A model generated the notes under the pieces. The model saw only the letters and a program-made list of their open reading frames with translations, had not been told where the DNA came from and ran no database searches. The position numbers were made by a program, and so were the translations under genes. From Dictyocoela muelleri (Eukaryota > Microsporidia): a DNA stretch of 10,543 nt. The stretch is taken from the NCBI GenBank assembly GCA_016256075.1, contig SDVU01000785.1:1-10543 (forward strand). Reading direction: 5' to 3'. Shown in pieces: positions 1-5,975 of this stretch; positions within the stretch are counted from its first letter, which is position 1; the number at the start of each line of letters is the position of its first letter.

Positions 1-310
1 TGTCATATTTCTAATCATTATTAATAAAATATTTCAATATGAATAAGTTTTATATTTGATGTTTTGTCTAATTTTTTAATTATTAGAACTAAATTATAAT
101 TTTTTTTGATTAATCGATATTTACAAGAATGGTTTTTTTAAATACTTTATTATCATTATTTCAATGAATAAGCCCAATTAAAAAAAGAGAATATACCACC
201 AATAATCAAAATTATATGTTTTCCTCTCATAATTACATTTGGAAATCTTATGGTTCAATATTTTTATTTATTATAAATTTAAATTTTTAATTATTAAGGG
301 TTTGTTTTTT
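1..310. other. AT-rich spacer, nothing recognised
   Basis: No open reading frame of note, tRNA-like box or strong repeat is visible on either strand. The stretch is mostly A/T runs and lies beyond the 3' end of the minus-strand gene that ends at 509. Confidence 0.6.
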
Positions 311-378
311 TTGCGGCAAAAAACGGATTTTCTACCGCAACCGCCGTCCGTTTTTCTGCCTGAGGCAGAAAAACGGAC
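311..378. repeat. GC-rich hairpin cluster
   Basis: Positions 346-360 and 364-378 form a perfect 15-bp inverted repeat with a 3-nt loop (TGA). The arm on the right begins GGCAGAAAAACGGAC. A near-direct copy of that arm, GGCAAAAAACGGA, lies at 315-327, so the same 13-15-nt word occurs three times in the order plus, minus, plus. The middle copy can pair with either neighbour, which gives two alternative hairpins. A further 6-bp inverted repeat (TTGCGG at 311-316, CCGCAA at 335-340) frames the first alternative. It lies about 130 bp downstream of the minus-strand gene. Its role is unknown: a palindromic mobile element or an RNA 3' structure are both possible. Confidence 0.75.
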
Positions 379-502
379 AGCGTATTTTAAAAAATAGGGG
401 AAGTAAGTCGTTGTAAAAACTAAAATTAAGACTGCTTCAATAAGAACTATTTCGTCTAATTTCTATTTTTAACTATAAAAATTTTAAATATTAATAAAAT
501 TT

Positions 503-508
503 TTTATT
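503..508 (-). terminator. Polyadenylation signal abutting the stop codon
   Basis: On the minus strand AATAAA follows directly after the TAA stop at 509-511 with no spacer. Extremely short 3' untranslated regions with AATAAA at or overlapping the stop are typical of microsporidian genes. Use of this signal is inferred from position only. Confidence 0.5.
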
Positions 509-2362
509 TTAAAATTTATCAACTGCAGTGTCGTGAACAATCATATAATCACCCTGTAAAATACGTCTATACTTCTTTTCAAGTTTTTTCAAATAATTTT
601 TTCTATGATCATTAAATTCAGGTAATAACTTTAAAATATTTTCAATTACATTCATATCTTTAAGATTATCTATCCATTTATTAAAATATGAATTTATTGA
701 CATCTCAAAATCGTTATACAAAAAAGGTATGAGTATCTCGTGATTAATTTTATCAATCAACTGACGATTTTTACCGATATCAAATACTTCAGACAAATTG
801 TAATTATCACAAATCATAAAAACTAAATGAATATTAAAAAACTTACAAATTATATACTCAGAGCTCGAAGAATTCATTTTAAATATGTTTTTAAATTTAT
901 ATAATTTCGAATAATTTTCGTCTTTATAAGAAATATTTTTTGTTCTACTATCATCATTAATATTAACATCTCTAACTTTTGTATCATCAATTAAATTTTC
1001 ATTAACTTCAAATTTTTTTTTATTAACTTCAAATCTTTTTTCATTAACTTCAAATTTTTTCTCGTCAATAAATTTTTGTTCAATGGATATATCTTCTTTA
1101 AAGTATAAAAAATATCCTTCAAGAAGATTGGTTAATGGCACACTTTCAATATTTATTTGGGTATAGGGGTATTTAAATAAATCTAGAACCTGTTTCAATC
1201 CCTTTTCAGCTTTAAAAGACTTATTTTTATCAAGAAATAAATATTTATCTTCAAAAAAATAAAAATTATTTCTTACATAAGAAGTAAAATTTTCTTTCTT
1301 TTTAACGCCATCAGGGCCTCTATACTGAATATTACATAGTTCTATTTCGCTATATCCGAGTATTTTAATTATAATTTTTGTTAAAAGAATTTTTAAATCT
1401 TTGAAAGAACATTTTATTTTTTCAGGTATTTTTAAATTTACATTATGGTTTAAGATATTATTTATTTTATATTTAACGTCTCTTTTTGTTTTATTAACAA
1501 TTAATGTATCTAATAATTTATCATAATCGGGATTAATATTTTCTGGACTATTCGTAGAAATGGATTTATTAATGAATGTTTGTTCTTCGTATACTTTATT
1601 TTCAGTGATATTATTATGGTCAGTTTGAATATGAATATCATCAAATTTTAAGGATGATTTTCTGTTAGTTTTATCGAAGCTAGGAATAACTTTGGACTCA
1701 TCATATTTATTAAAATTTATTTTTAAAGTTCCATTGTTTAAATCTTTATCATTTAAATCATCGTCATTATTATCATTTCTCAAATTAATTTTAAAATCAT
1801 CATCAGAATCTTTATTTAAATGATCACAAGAATCTTTATTTAAATGATCACAAGAATCTTTATTTAAATGATCAAGAGACTCTTTATTTAAATGATCACA
1901 AGAATCTTTATTTAAATGGTCAAGAGACTCTTTATTTAAATGATCACAAATATCTTTATTTAAATGATCAAGAGACTCTTTATTTGAATCATCACAAGAA
2001 TCTTTAGAATCTTTATTTGAATGATCACAAGAATCTTTAGAATTTTTATTTAAATGATCATTATTTTGTTCTTTTAATTTGTAAATATCAAATTCTTGAT
2101 TACAATTATTATTAAAATTTATAGAATGGTAATTTAAATTTCCTTTATTTAAAGTGTTATCATCGGTATAGTCATCAACTTGAAAATGAAAATCTAAAAA
2201 TCCAATAATATTTAAATTAATTCCAATGTTAATATCAGCAGTAGTATCATCATAAGTATCTGAAATAATAATTTTATCTTTAGTTGCTTTGAATTTATCT
2301 ATTTCAGTGATGACTTCCTTTGCTAGGATTTCGAATTTTTTTGTATAAATAATAATTTTCAT
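509..2362 (-). CDS. Hypothetical protein with Asp/Asn/Lys repeats
   Basis: A 617-residue protein that I do not recognise. The N-terminal 65 residues (MKIIIYTKKFEILAKEV...) look folded, with alternating hydrophobic strands. Residues about 101-190 are a hydrophilic tandem repeat of 8 residues, consensus DHLNKDSC alternating with DHLNKESL. Residues about 280-410 have ordinary complexity (KIKCSFKDLKILLTKIII; GYSEIELCNIQYRGPDGVKK) and may be a conserved domain. Residues about 434-454 hold three 7-residue repeats starting FEVN. The C-terminal 120 residues are again of normal complexity and end HDTAVDKF. I see no signal peptide, convincing membrane segment, zinc motif or ATPase motif. The start is chosen because CCC lies directly before this ATG and because the preceding DNA is non-coding. 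The uninterrupted 1.85 kb of open frame, the CCC motif and the abutting AATAAA argue for a real gene. The function is unknown; a fast-evolving member of a known family is possible. Confidence 0.85.
   Translation of the reverse strand: MKIIIYTKKFEILAKEVITEIDKFKATKDKIIISDTYDDTTADINIGINLNIIGFLDFHFQVDDYTDDNTLNKGNLNYHSINFNNNCNQEFDIYKLKEQNNDHLNKNSKDSCDHSNKDSKDSCDDSNKESLDHLNKDICDHLNKESLDHLNKDSCDHLNKESLDHLNKDSCDHLNKDSCDHLNKDSDDDFKINLRNDNNDDDLNDKDLNNGTLKINFNKYDESKVIPSFDKTNRKSSLKFDDIHIQTDHNNITENKVYEEQTFINKSISTNSPENINPDYDKLLDTLIVNKTKRDVKYKINNILNHNVNLKIPEKIKCSFKDLKILLTKIIIKILGYSEIELCNIQYRGPDGVKKKENFTSYVRNNFYFFEDKYLFLDKNKSFKAEKGLKQVLDLFKYPYTQINIESVPLTNLLEGYFLYFKEDISIEQKFIDEKKFEVNEKRFEVNKKKFEVNENLIDDTKVRDVNINDDSRTKNISYKDENYSKLYKFKNIFKMNSSSSEYIICKFFNIHLVFMICDNYNLSEVFDIGKNRQLIDKINHEILIPFLYNDFEMSINSYFNKWIDNLKDMNVIENILKLLPEFNDHRKNYLKKLEKKYRRILQGDYMIVHDTAVDKF
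1000..1062 (-). repeat. 21-nt in-frame coding repeat, three copies
   Basis: Three 21-nt units within the minus-strand gene encode successive seven-residue blocks, each beginning FEVN and continuing with charged residues (EKR, KKK, ENL). The reading frame is preserved, so slippage here changes the length without breaking the protein. Confidence 0.8.
1801..2060 (-). repeat. 24-nt coding minisatellite, about ten copies
   Basis: About ten units, mostly 24 nt, built around ATTTAAATGATCA on the plus strand. They encode the eight-residue DHLNKDSC/ESL repeat. Two units near 2000-2050 are 33 nt because of a duplicated nine-base segment (SKD). All lengths are multiples of three. A higher-order 48-nt alternation (KDSC then KESL) is visible in the middle, which points to recent unequal exchange or slippage. 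Confidence 0.9.
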
Positions 2363-2365
2363 GGG
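2363..2365 (-). promoter_or_regulatory. CCC motif directly before start codon
   Basis: The minus strand reads TTACCC immediately before the ATG at 2362. A CCC or GGG-like motif very close to the start codon has been described for many microsporidian genes, where it is associated with transcription initiation. Only the motif is seen here; its activity is inferred. Confidence 0.45.
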
Positions 2366-2517
2366 TAATCATAATATTTTCGTTTTAATAATTTAAATCA
2401 ATAAAAAATATTTTGTTGTGAGTTTAATTTTGCACTTTCATTTCAAAGTTATTATTTTTCAATTGATTGATGAATATTTCCTAAAGAAGTGAAATTATTG
2501 TGGATCCTCAGAAATTA

Positions 2518-2622
2518 AACACCCTTTACCCTTAATGTTAACACCCTTAAATATATACTCTTAAATATGAAAACCATTAAATGAGATAACCCTTAAATAT
2601 GAACACTCTTAAATATGAACAA
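2518..2622. repeat. Degenerate 16-nt tandem repeat
   Basis: Roughly six degenerate units related to ACCCTTAAATATGAAC, cleanest at 2579-2620. They lie between the minus-strand gene's start and the foldback element. No coding potential. Confidence 0.65.
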
Positions 2623-2699
2623 TGTTTTTTAATAATAAAATCATTAATAAAAAATGAGGCTTTCCCTTGAGCATGAACATAAAATAAAAATAAAATTTT

Positions 2700-3033
2700 G
2701 GGTTCTAAAACAATTAGTCACCACTCTCAAAAAATAAGAAACCACAATTGGTCAGAGAAGAACGACACATTTCTATATGAAATTTACCCGTAATAAAAAG
2801 ATAAACTTCAAAATGAAATTATTTTTTTTGGAGCTCTGTTACAATCGTGTTTTTTAAAAACCCTACTTTGAAGTTTTTTTTAAAAAAAATGTGTAAAACA
2901 GCACTCTTAAAATTATTTCATTGAAGTTTGTCTTTTGATTCAAAGAAAATTTCATATGGAAATGTTTTGTTTTCATCTGACGAATTCTGATTTACTATTT
3001 TTTGAGAGATGTGACTAATTCGTTGTAGATCCT
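2700..3033. mobile_element. 334-bp foldback element
   Basis: A near-complete inverted repeat. The left arm from 2700 (GGGTTCTAAAAC-AATTAGTCAC) matches the reverse complement of the right arm ending at 3033 (AGGATCTACAACGAATTAGTCAC). Shared runs continue inwards: CTCTCAAAAAATA, ACATTTCYATATGAAATTT, AAACTTCA and an AT-rich stretch, then GAG-CTGTT near the middle. Each arm exceeds 125 bp at roughly 75-80% identity by eye, and weaker pairing reaches a short centre near 2861-2870. There is no open reading frame. It resembles a foldback or MITE-type non-autonomous DNA transposon. No clear target-site duplication could be picked out in the AT-rich flanks. The arms have diverged, so it is not a recent insertion. 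Confidence 0.8.
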
Positions 3034-3174
3034 AATTTTTTAATATAACCATTGTATTTTTCAATATAATCATTTTTTTAATATAACCATTATATTTTTT
3101 AAATAACCATTATATTTTTTAATATAGCCATTATATTTTTTAATATAATCATTATATTTTTTAATACAGTTCTT
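3034..3174. repeat. 21-nt minisatellite block A
   Basis: About six units of TTTTTTAATATAACCATTATA with small variations. The spacing between the last copies is exactly 21 nt (for example starts at 3121, 3142 and 3163). It begins where the foldback element ends. Confidence 0.85.
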
Positions 3175-3177
3175 TTC

Positions 3178-3396
3178 ATTCTTATAAATCACTCATTTAA
3201 TTCTTATAAAACACCCGTTTATTCTTATAAACCACTCCTTGCATTCTTATAAACCATTCATTTCATTCTTATAAACCACTCATCTTATTCTTATAAACCA
3301 ATCCTTGCATTCTTATAAACCACTCATCGCATTCTTATAAACCACTCTTTTCGTTCTTATAAACCACTTATTTCGTTCTTATAAACCCCTCATTTC
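3178..3396. repeat. 22-nt minisatellite block B, ten copies
   Basis: Ten head-to-tail units of 22 nt (one of 21), built on ATTCTTATAAACCACTCA followed by a variable four-base tail (TTTC, TTGC, TCGC, TCTT). Total 219 bp. Non-coding and without the conserved long repeats and unique spacers of a CRISPR. Confidence 0.95.
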
Positions 3397-3447
3397 GTTC
3401 AAAACCCATTTTTTTAAAAAAAAGTTCCAAAAAGAAAATTTTTATTA

Positions 3448-3630
3448 TGGTAAAATTATACAACCCGTTTCATTATTATATTGCCCTCGTAGCATTATTA
3501 TATCCCACTTGTTGCATATTATATTCCTCTTGTTGCATTATTATATTCCTCTTGCTGCATTATTATATTCCACACGTTATAACATTATATTCCCATCGTT
3601 GAATTATTATTTTACACTCATTATATTATG
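3448..3630. repeat. 22-nt minisatellite block C, 7-8 copies
   Basis: Degenerate 22-nt units built on GCATTATTATATTCC followed by TCTTGTT. Best preserved at 3491-3580 and decaying at both ends. The unit has the same length as block B and can be aligned to it (about 16 of 22 positions for the best copies), so the blocks probably share ancestry. Confidence 0.85.
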
Positions 3631-3650
3631 TCGCTCACGAAGCGTGCGAC
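3630..3650. repeat. 21-nt GC-rich palindrome
   Basis: The sequence GTCGC, 11 bases, GCGAC forms a hairpin (GTCG/CGAC and CACG/CGTG with a 2-nt bulge around an AAG loop). It ends minisatellite block C and is strikingly GC-rich for this DNA. A second copy with the same 5-11-5 layout, about 17 of 21 bases identical, lies at 3805-3825. Confidence 0.7.
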
Positions 3651-3751
3651 CTACTCAAAAACCGAGAGTTTTATTTTCCAACTTATATACTATTATTTAT
3701 TTATATATTGATTTTTATTAACTTTATTTTATGAAATTTTTGTTAAATTTT

Positions 3752-3866
3752 TGTTTTCAGCGGGAGTTGAACCCACTTCATAATAGTTACTCAATTTCAC
3801 GATTGTCGCGCGCGCAGCCTGCGACACGCGCCTAGCATGCTACAGGGTCGAATCCCGCTGTGGTCA
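3752..3866. other. Inverted pair of tRNA T-arm-like sequences
   Basis: The minus strand at the left end reads GTGGGTTCAACTCCCGCTG, a well-paired T-arm with a near-consensus Pol III B box (3763-3773). The plus strand at the right end reads GGGTCGAATCCCGCTGTGGTCA, with a second B-box-like word (3845-3855), an acceptor-like 3' tail and a T-run shortly after. The two ends are inverted copies of each other over about 17 bp. Between them lie the GTCGC-N11-GCGAC palindrome (3805-3825) and a perfect 10-bp palindrome TAGCATGCTA (3833-3842). I find no matching 5' half with an A box on either strand, so this is not a normal tRNA gene. It may be a tRNA-derived foldback element or two truncated tRNA relics. 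Confidence 0.55.
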
Positions 3867-3902
3867 TTTCTGATTTTTATTTTTTTATTTTTAATTTTAA
3901 AT

Positions 3903-3957
3903 ATTTAATATTGAATTTTTAATATTGAATTTTTAATATTGGATTTTTAATATGATT
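3903..3957. repeat. 14-nt AT-only tandem repeat
   Basis: Four or so copies of ATTTTTAATATTGA with minor changes. Low-complexity, non-coding. Confidence 0.7.
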
Positions 3958-3963
3958 TTTTTA

Positions 3964-4010
3964 GATCATATGCCCTTATTCCCCCGTATATGTATAATAT
4001 GCCCTTATTA
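3964..4010. repeat. Half-copies of a C-core hairpin element
   Basis: Positions 3964-3985 (GATCATATGCCCTTATT followed by five Cs) match the left arm of the hairpin at 5124-5170 with one difference. A shorter copy of its core (ATATGCCCTTATT) follows at 3998-4010. The right arm is absent, so these are half-sites or remnants. Confidence 0.65.
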
Positions 4011-4149
4011 ACTCCTGTAAAAAAATTTAAAATAAAAGTTAAGAAAAATTTAATTATTGAATTCTTAAGGGTTTAAGCAATGCTATAAAAGCTTTTTTTT
4101 ATAAAATCTCAGAAAAAAAATATTTAAACATTTTTATTTTAACATTTCT

Positions 4150-4920
4150 TGTACCTATTTATTTTTTAATTTCATATTTTATATTATTATTATTACTTTC
4201 GACATTATGCACCAGAATAAAACCCTCGTGGTCAACAAAGTGATATTTATGACATAGTGTACCGAAGATATACGTATTTGAAGTAGCTAAATTTATATAT
4301 TTCGGTCGCTTACATATATATATATTTTTGAAACAGGCCTCATGATACGTTCAAAAATATAAATAATTGTATTATTATCTCGAGATTCAATAATTTTAGC
4401 ATTTTAACGAGCAAGCGTAACGCTAAAATTCTCAATGTAAGAGACCATATTGTATCTGAGGGAAGACTGCCACGGTGTTTTATTATATTAAAATTTAATT
4501 TCCTTTCATTATCTTAACTAATAATACGTGACCCCTGACTGAATCTGCTTTTGTCTCTGATATTGCCGAATCTTTATGATTATTTTCCCATAAACCTCAG
4601 ATATATTTATAGCCTTAACTCCTGTATTGACACTTATATTTTAATTAGTTCCATTCTTGATTAAATAAATATTATTTTTCTTTACCTTCCGAATATTAAT
4701 ATTACAGTCAGAAAAAAACTGGCTGTGAAAATAGATCTTGAATTTTGATACTTTTTGTAGACTTAGTTCATGAATTTCCATATTAACCCGATTTTATTGT
4801 CTTTTGAGTCTTTAAACATAAAAATATTCACAAAAAGAACATAAAACCGAATCATTTACTAAACACTGATCATCCACCAAACTATATAACTCAAATCGCA
4901 AGCATTCACTTAAAAATTCC
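4150..4920 (-). pseudogene. Decayed Merlin/ISXO2-type transposase
   Basis: The minus strand carries, in the right order but in different frames, fragments that read like an ISXO2-type (Merlin superfamily, IS1595-like) DDE transposase. At 4830-4847 VLCSFC looks like half of the N-terminal zinc ribbon. At 4772-4813 KDSKDNKIGLIWKF fits the ribbon's second strand. At 4712-4735 SIFTASFF fits the SIR-x-x-SFF motif. At 4445-4497 NFNIIKHRGSLPSDTIW fits the [KR]YN-x-[GR]-x(n)-W segment. At 4305-4388 ESRDNNTIIYIFERIMRP, ending in YVSD, fits the DRS-x-x-TL-x-x-I-x-x-x-I-x-PG-x-x-I-x-SD segment with the second catalytic Asp. At 4195-4254 FVDHEGFILVHNVES fits the NFVDP-x-TG-x-HTN-x-IES segment with the catalytic Glu. 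Several frame changes and stops separate the pieces, so it is dead. The order, the spacing and the total of about 250 codons fit the family. No terminal repeats were found. This is recognition by eye without a search. Confidence 0.55.
4392..4430. repeat. 39-nt palindrome inside the transposase relic
   Basis: AATTTTAGC at 4392-4400 and GCTAAAATT at 4422-4430 are a perfect 9-bp inverted pair. The GC-richer centre is AACGAGCAAGCGTAACG. It lies between the DTIW and ESRDNN segments of the transposase relic, at a point where the frame changes, so it may be a small insertion. Confidence 0.6.
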
Positions 4921-4949
4921 AATTAATTTATCATCATGAAAAGCAGAAT

Positions 4950-5123
4950 CAATTTTTAATTTATTAATTTTTTAATTACATATTTTTTAATTTAATAATT
5001 TAATAATGTTATAATTTTATTTTATATTTTTTTAATTTTTTAATTTTTTAATTTTACATTTTTTAATTTTTAAATTTTTTAAATTTTCTAATTTTTTTTA
5101 AATTTTTTTAAATTTTTTTTTTT
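4950..5123. repeat. A/T low-complexity tract
   Basis: Almost pure A and T, dominated by repeated TTTTTTAA words and poly-T. No gene or structure beyond the repeat. Confidence 0.8.
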
Positions 5124-5170
5124 GATCATACGCCCTTATTCCCCCTGCGGGGAAATAAGGGAATATGATC
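5124..5170. repeat. 47-nt C-core/G-core hairpin
   Basis: GATCATA pairs with TATGATC, then CCCTTATT with AATAAGGG, then CCCC with GGGG, around a 4-nt CTGC loop. There is one 2-nt mismatch and one bulged A. It is a clean palindrome in otherwise AT-only DNA. Its left arm recurs at 3964-3985. Confidence 0.85.
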
Positions 5171-5283
5171 CGAAAAAACATATCTTTAATTGAGAATTTG
5201 TTATATTCCTTGCTCTTTCATTAGTTATTGATGTCATGACATTTATTAAATATCAAGCATAAAGCTCTTCATTTTATCATATT

Positions 5284-5306
5284 TTTGATCTCACCCTTTC
5301 CCCCCT
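5284..5306. repeat. Diverged half of the C-core element
   Basis: TTTGATCTCACCCTTTCCCCCC resembles the left arm of the hairpin at 5124-5170 (TTTGATC, then CCCTT, then a C-run) with a short deletion. A further C-run flanked by T-runs follows at 5322-5342. Confidence 0.4.
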
Positions 5307-5369
5307 ATTTTAGTTTTAGGCCGTTTTTTCCCCCATTCTTTTAATGAATTAATAGTAAATTTAATTATA

Positions 5370-5405
5370 TATCTCTTTTTTTCCCTATGGGGGAAAAGAG
5401 AGATA
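5370..5405. repeat. 36-nt T/C-arm hairpin
   Basis: TATCTCT-TTTT-CCC pairs with GGG-AAAA-AGAGATA around a short centre, with small bulges. Same design as the hairpin at 5124-5170 (pyrimidine arm, C-run, short loop, G-run, purine arm), but the arm sequence is different. Confidence 0.75.
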
Positions 5406-5502
5406 GATACCATATTTTTAAATGAGTGCATTATCTTTTTTGATAATAAAACATTATTTTAAAATAAAACATGCCAACCCTTGCATTTCCGATCTTCACA
5501 TC

Positions 5503-5733
5503 TCAGCGTAGATGACATGCTTGTTCTTTTAAAAAACTATATGCGAAACCTTCATATAATTTTTTTTCATTTACCACTCTTATTTTAATAATTTCATAAT
5601 GTTGCGTGAGGGTCACAAAAATAGTGAGAAAAAGCCGGCAAGCCATTATTGGAACACCAATAACTAGATGTCTATAGAATATGGTTGATGTCAGCTCATC
5701 TGGTTGACAATTATAGATATTGTCTGACAGCAT
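5503..5733 (-). pseudogene. Possible Helitron/Pif1 helicase fragment
   Basis: A 76-residue minus-strand frame in a patch of ordinary base composition and normal amino-acid complexity, unlike its AT-only surroundings. The segment FYRHLVIGVPIMACRLF resembles the L-x-L-x-x-G-x-PIMLLRNL motif near the C terminus of Pif1-type helicases, best known from Helitrons. IIKIRVVNEKKLYE that follows would fit the GTR-x-x-IK-x-x-x-N-x-x-x-E strand. The downstream helicase motif VI is not visible and the frame ends early. If the resemblance is real, this is a short remnant of a rolling-circle transposon. It could equally be a chance frame or a small unknown gene. Confidence 0.35.
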
Positions 5734-5739
5734 GTATGA

Positions 5740-5885
5740 CTTTAAATTATTTTACCTTTAAATTTTTTTACCTTTAAATTATTTTTAACTTTAAATTATT
5801 TTAACTTTAAATTTTTTTAATTTTAAATTATTTTAACTTTAAATTATTTTAACTTTAAATTATTTTTAACCTTAAATTATTTTTA
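5740..5885. repeat. 16-17-nt minisatellite upstream of SMC1
   Basis: About nine units of CTTTAAATTATTTTAA, 16-17 nt each, differing by one or two bases. The array ends about 70 bp before the SMC1 start codon and so occupies its likely promoter region. No CCC motif like that of the other gene is seen near this start. Confidence 0.85.
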
Positions 5886-5954
5886 TCAATTTTTACCAAA
5901 AAACTTCGACACCTTTTTATTTTTTTTTTGATTTAAAAAAATAATTTTCAGTTT

Positions 5955-5975
5955 ATGCATGATTACAGGAATTGA
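5955..5975 (+). promoter_or_regulatory. Overlapping upstream mini-ORF at SMC1 start
   Basis: An ATG four bases before the SMC1 ATG (ATGCATG) opens a six-codon frame that stops at 5973-5975, inside the SMC1 coding region. If transcripts include 5955, initiation there would compete with the true start. If transcription starts within those few bases, as very short leaders allow, it has no effect. Confidence 0.3.

Noticed and set aside
311-378. Bacterial-style intrinsic terminator
   Set aside because: The hairpin is strong, but the window is eukaryotic, the nearest gene ends about 130 bp away with its own AATAAA, and there is no matching T-run on the minus strand directly after it.
3178-3396. 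Regular 22-nt units considered as a CRISPR array
   Set aside because: The units are contiguous with no unique spacers, in a eukaryotic context without cas genes; it is a minisatellite.
3509-3721. 70-residue plus-strand frame
   Set aside because: It is largely a translation of the 22-nt minisatellite block C and the palindrome after it; repetitive Leu/Tyr/Ile content with no gene-like features.
3752-3866. Ordinary tRNA gene on either strand
   Set aside because: Neither strand has an A box or a 5' acceptor strand complementary to the 3' tail at a suitable distance.
5900-5950. Possible intron ending in TTTTCAG just before the SMC1 start
   Set aside because: The T-rich tract plus CAG looks like an acceptor but no donor or branch point could be supported, and the coding frame already has a canonical N terminus.
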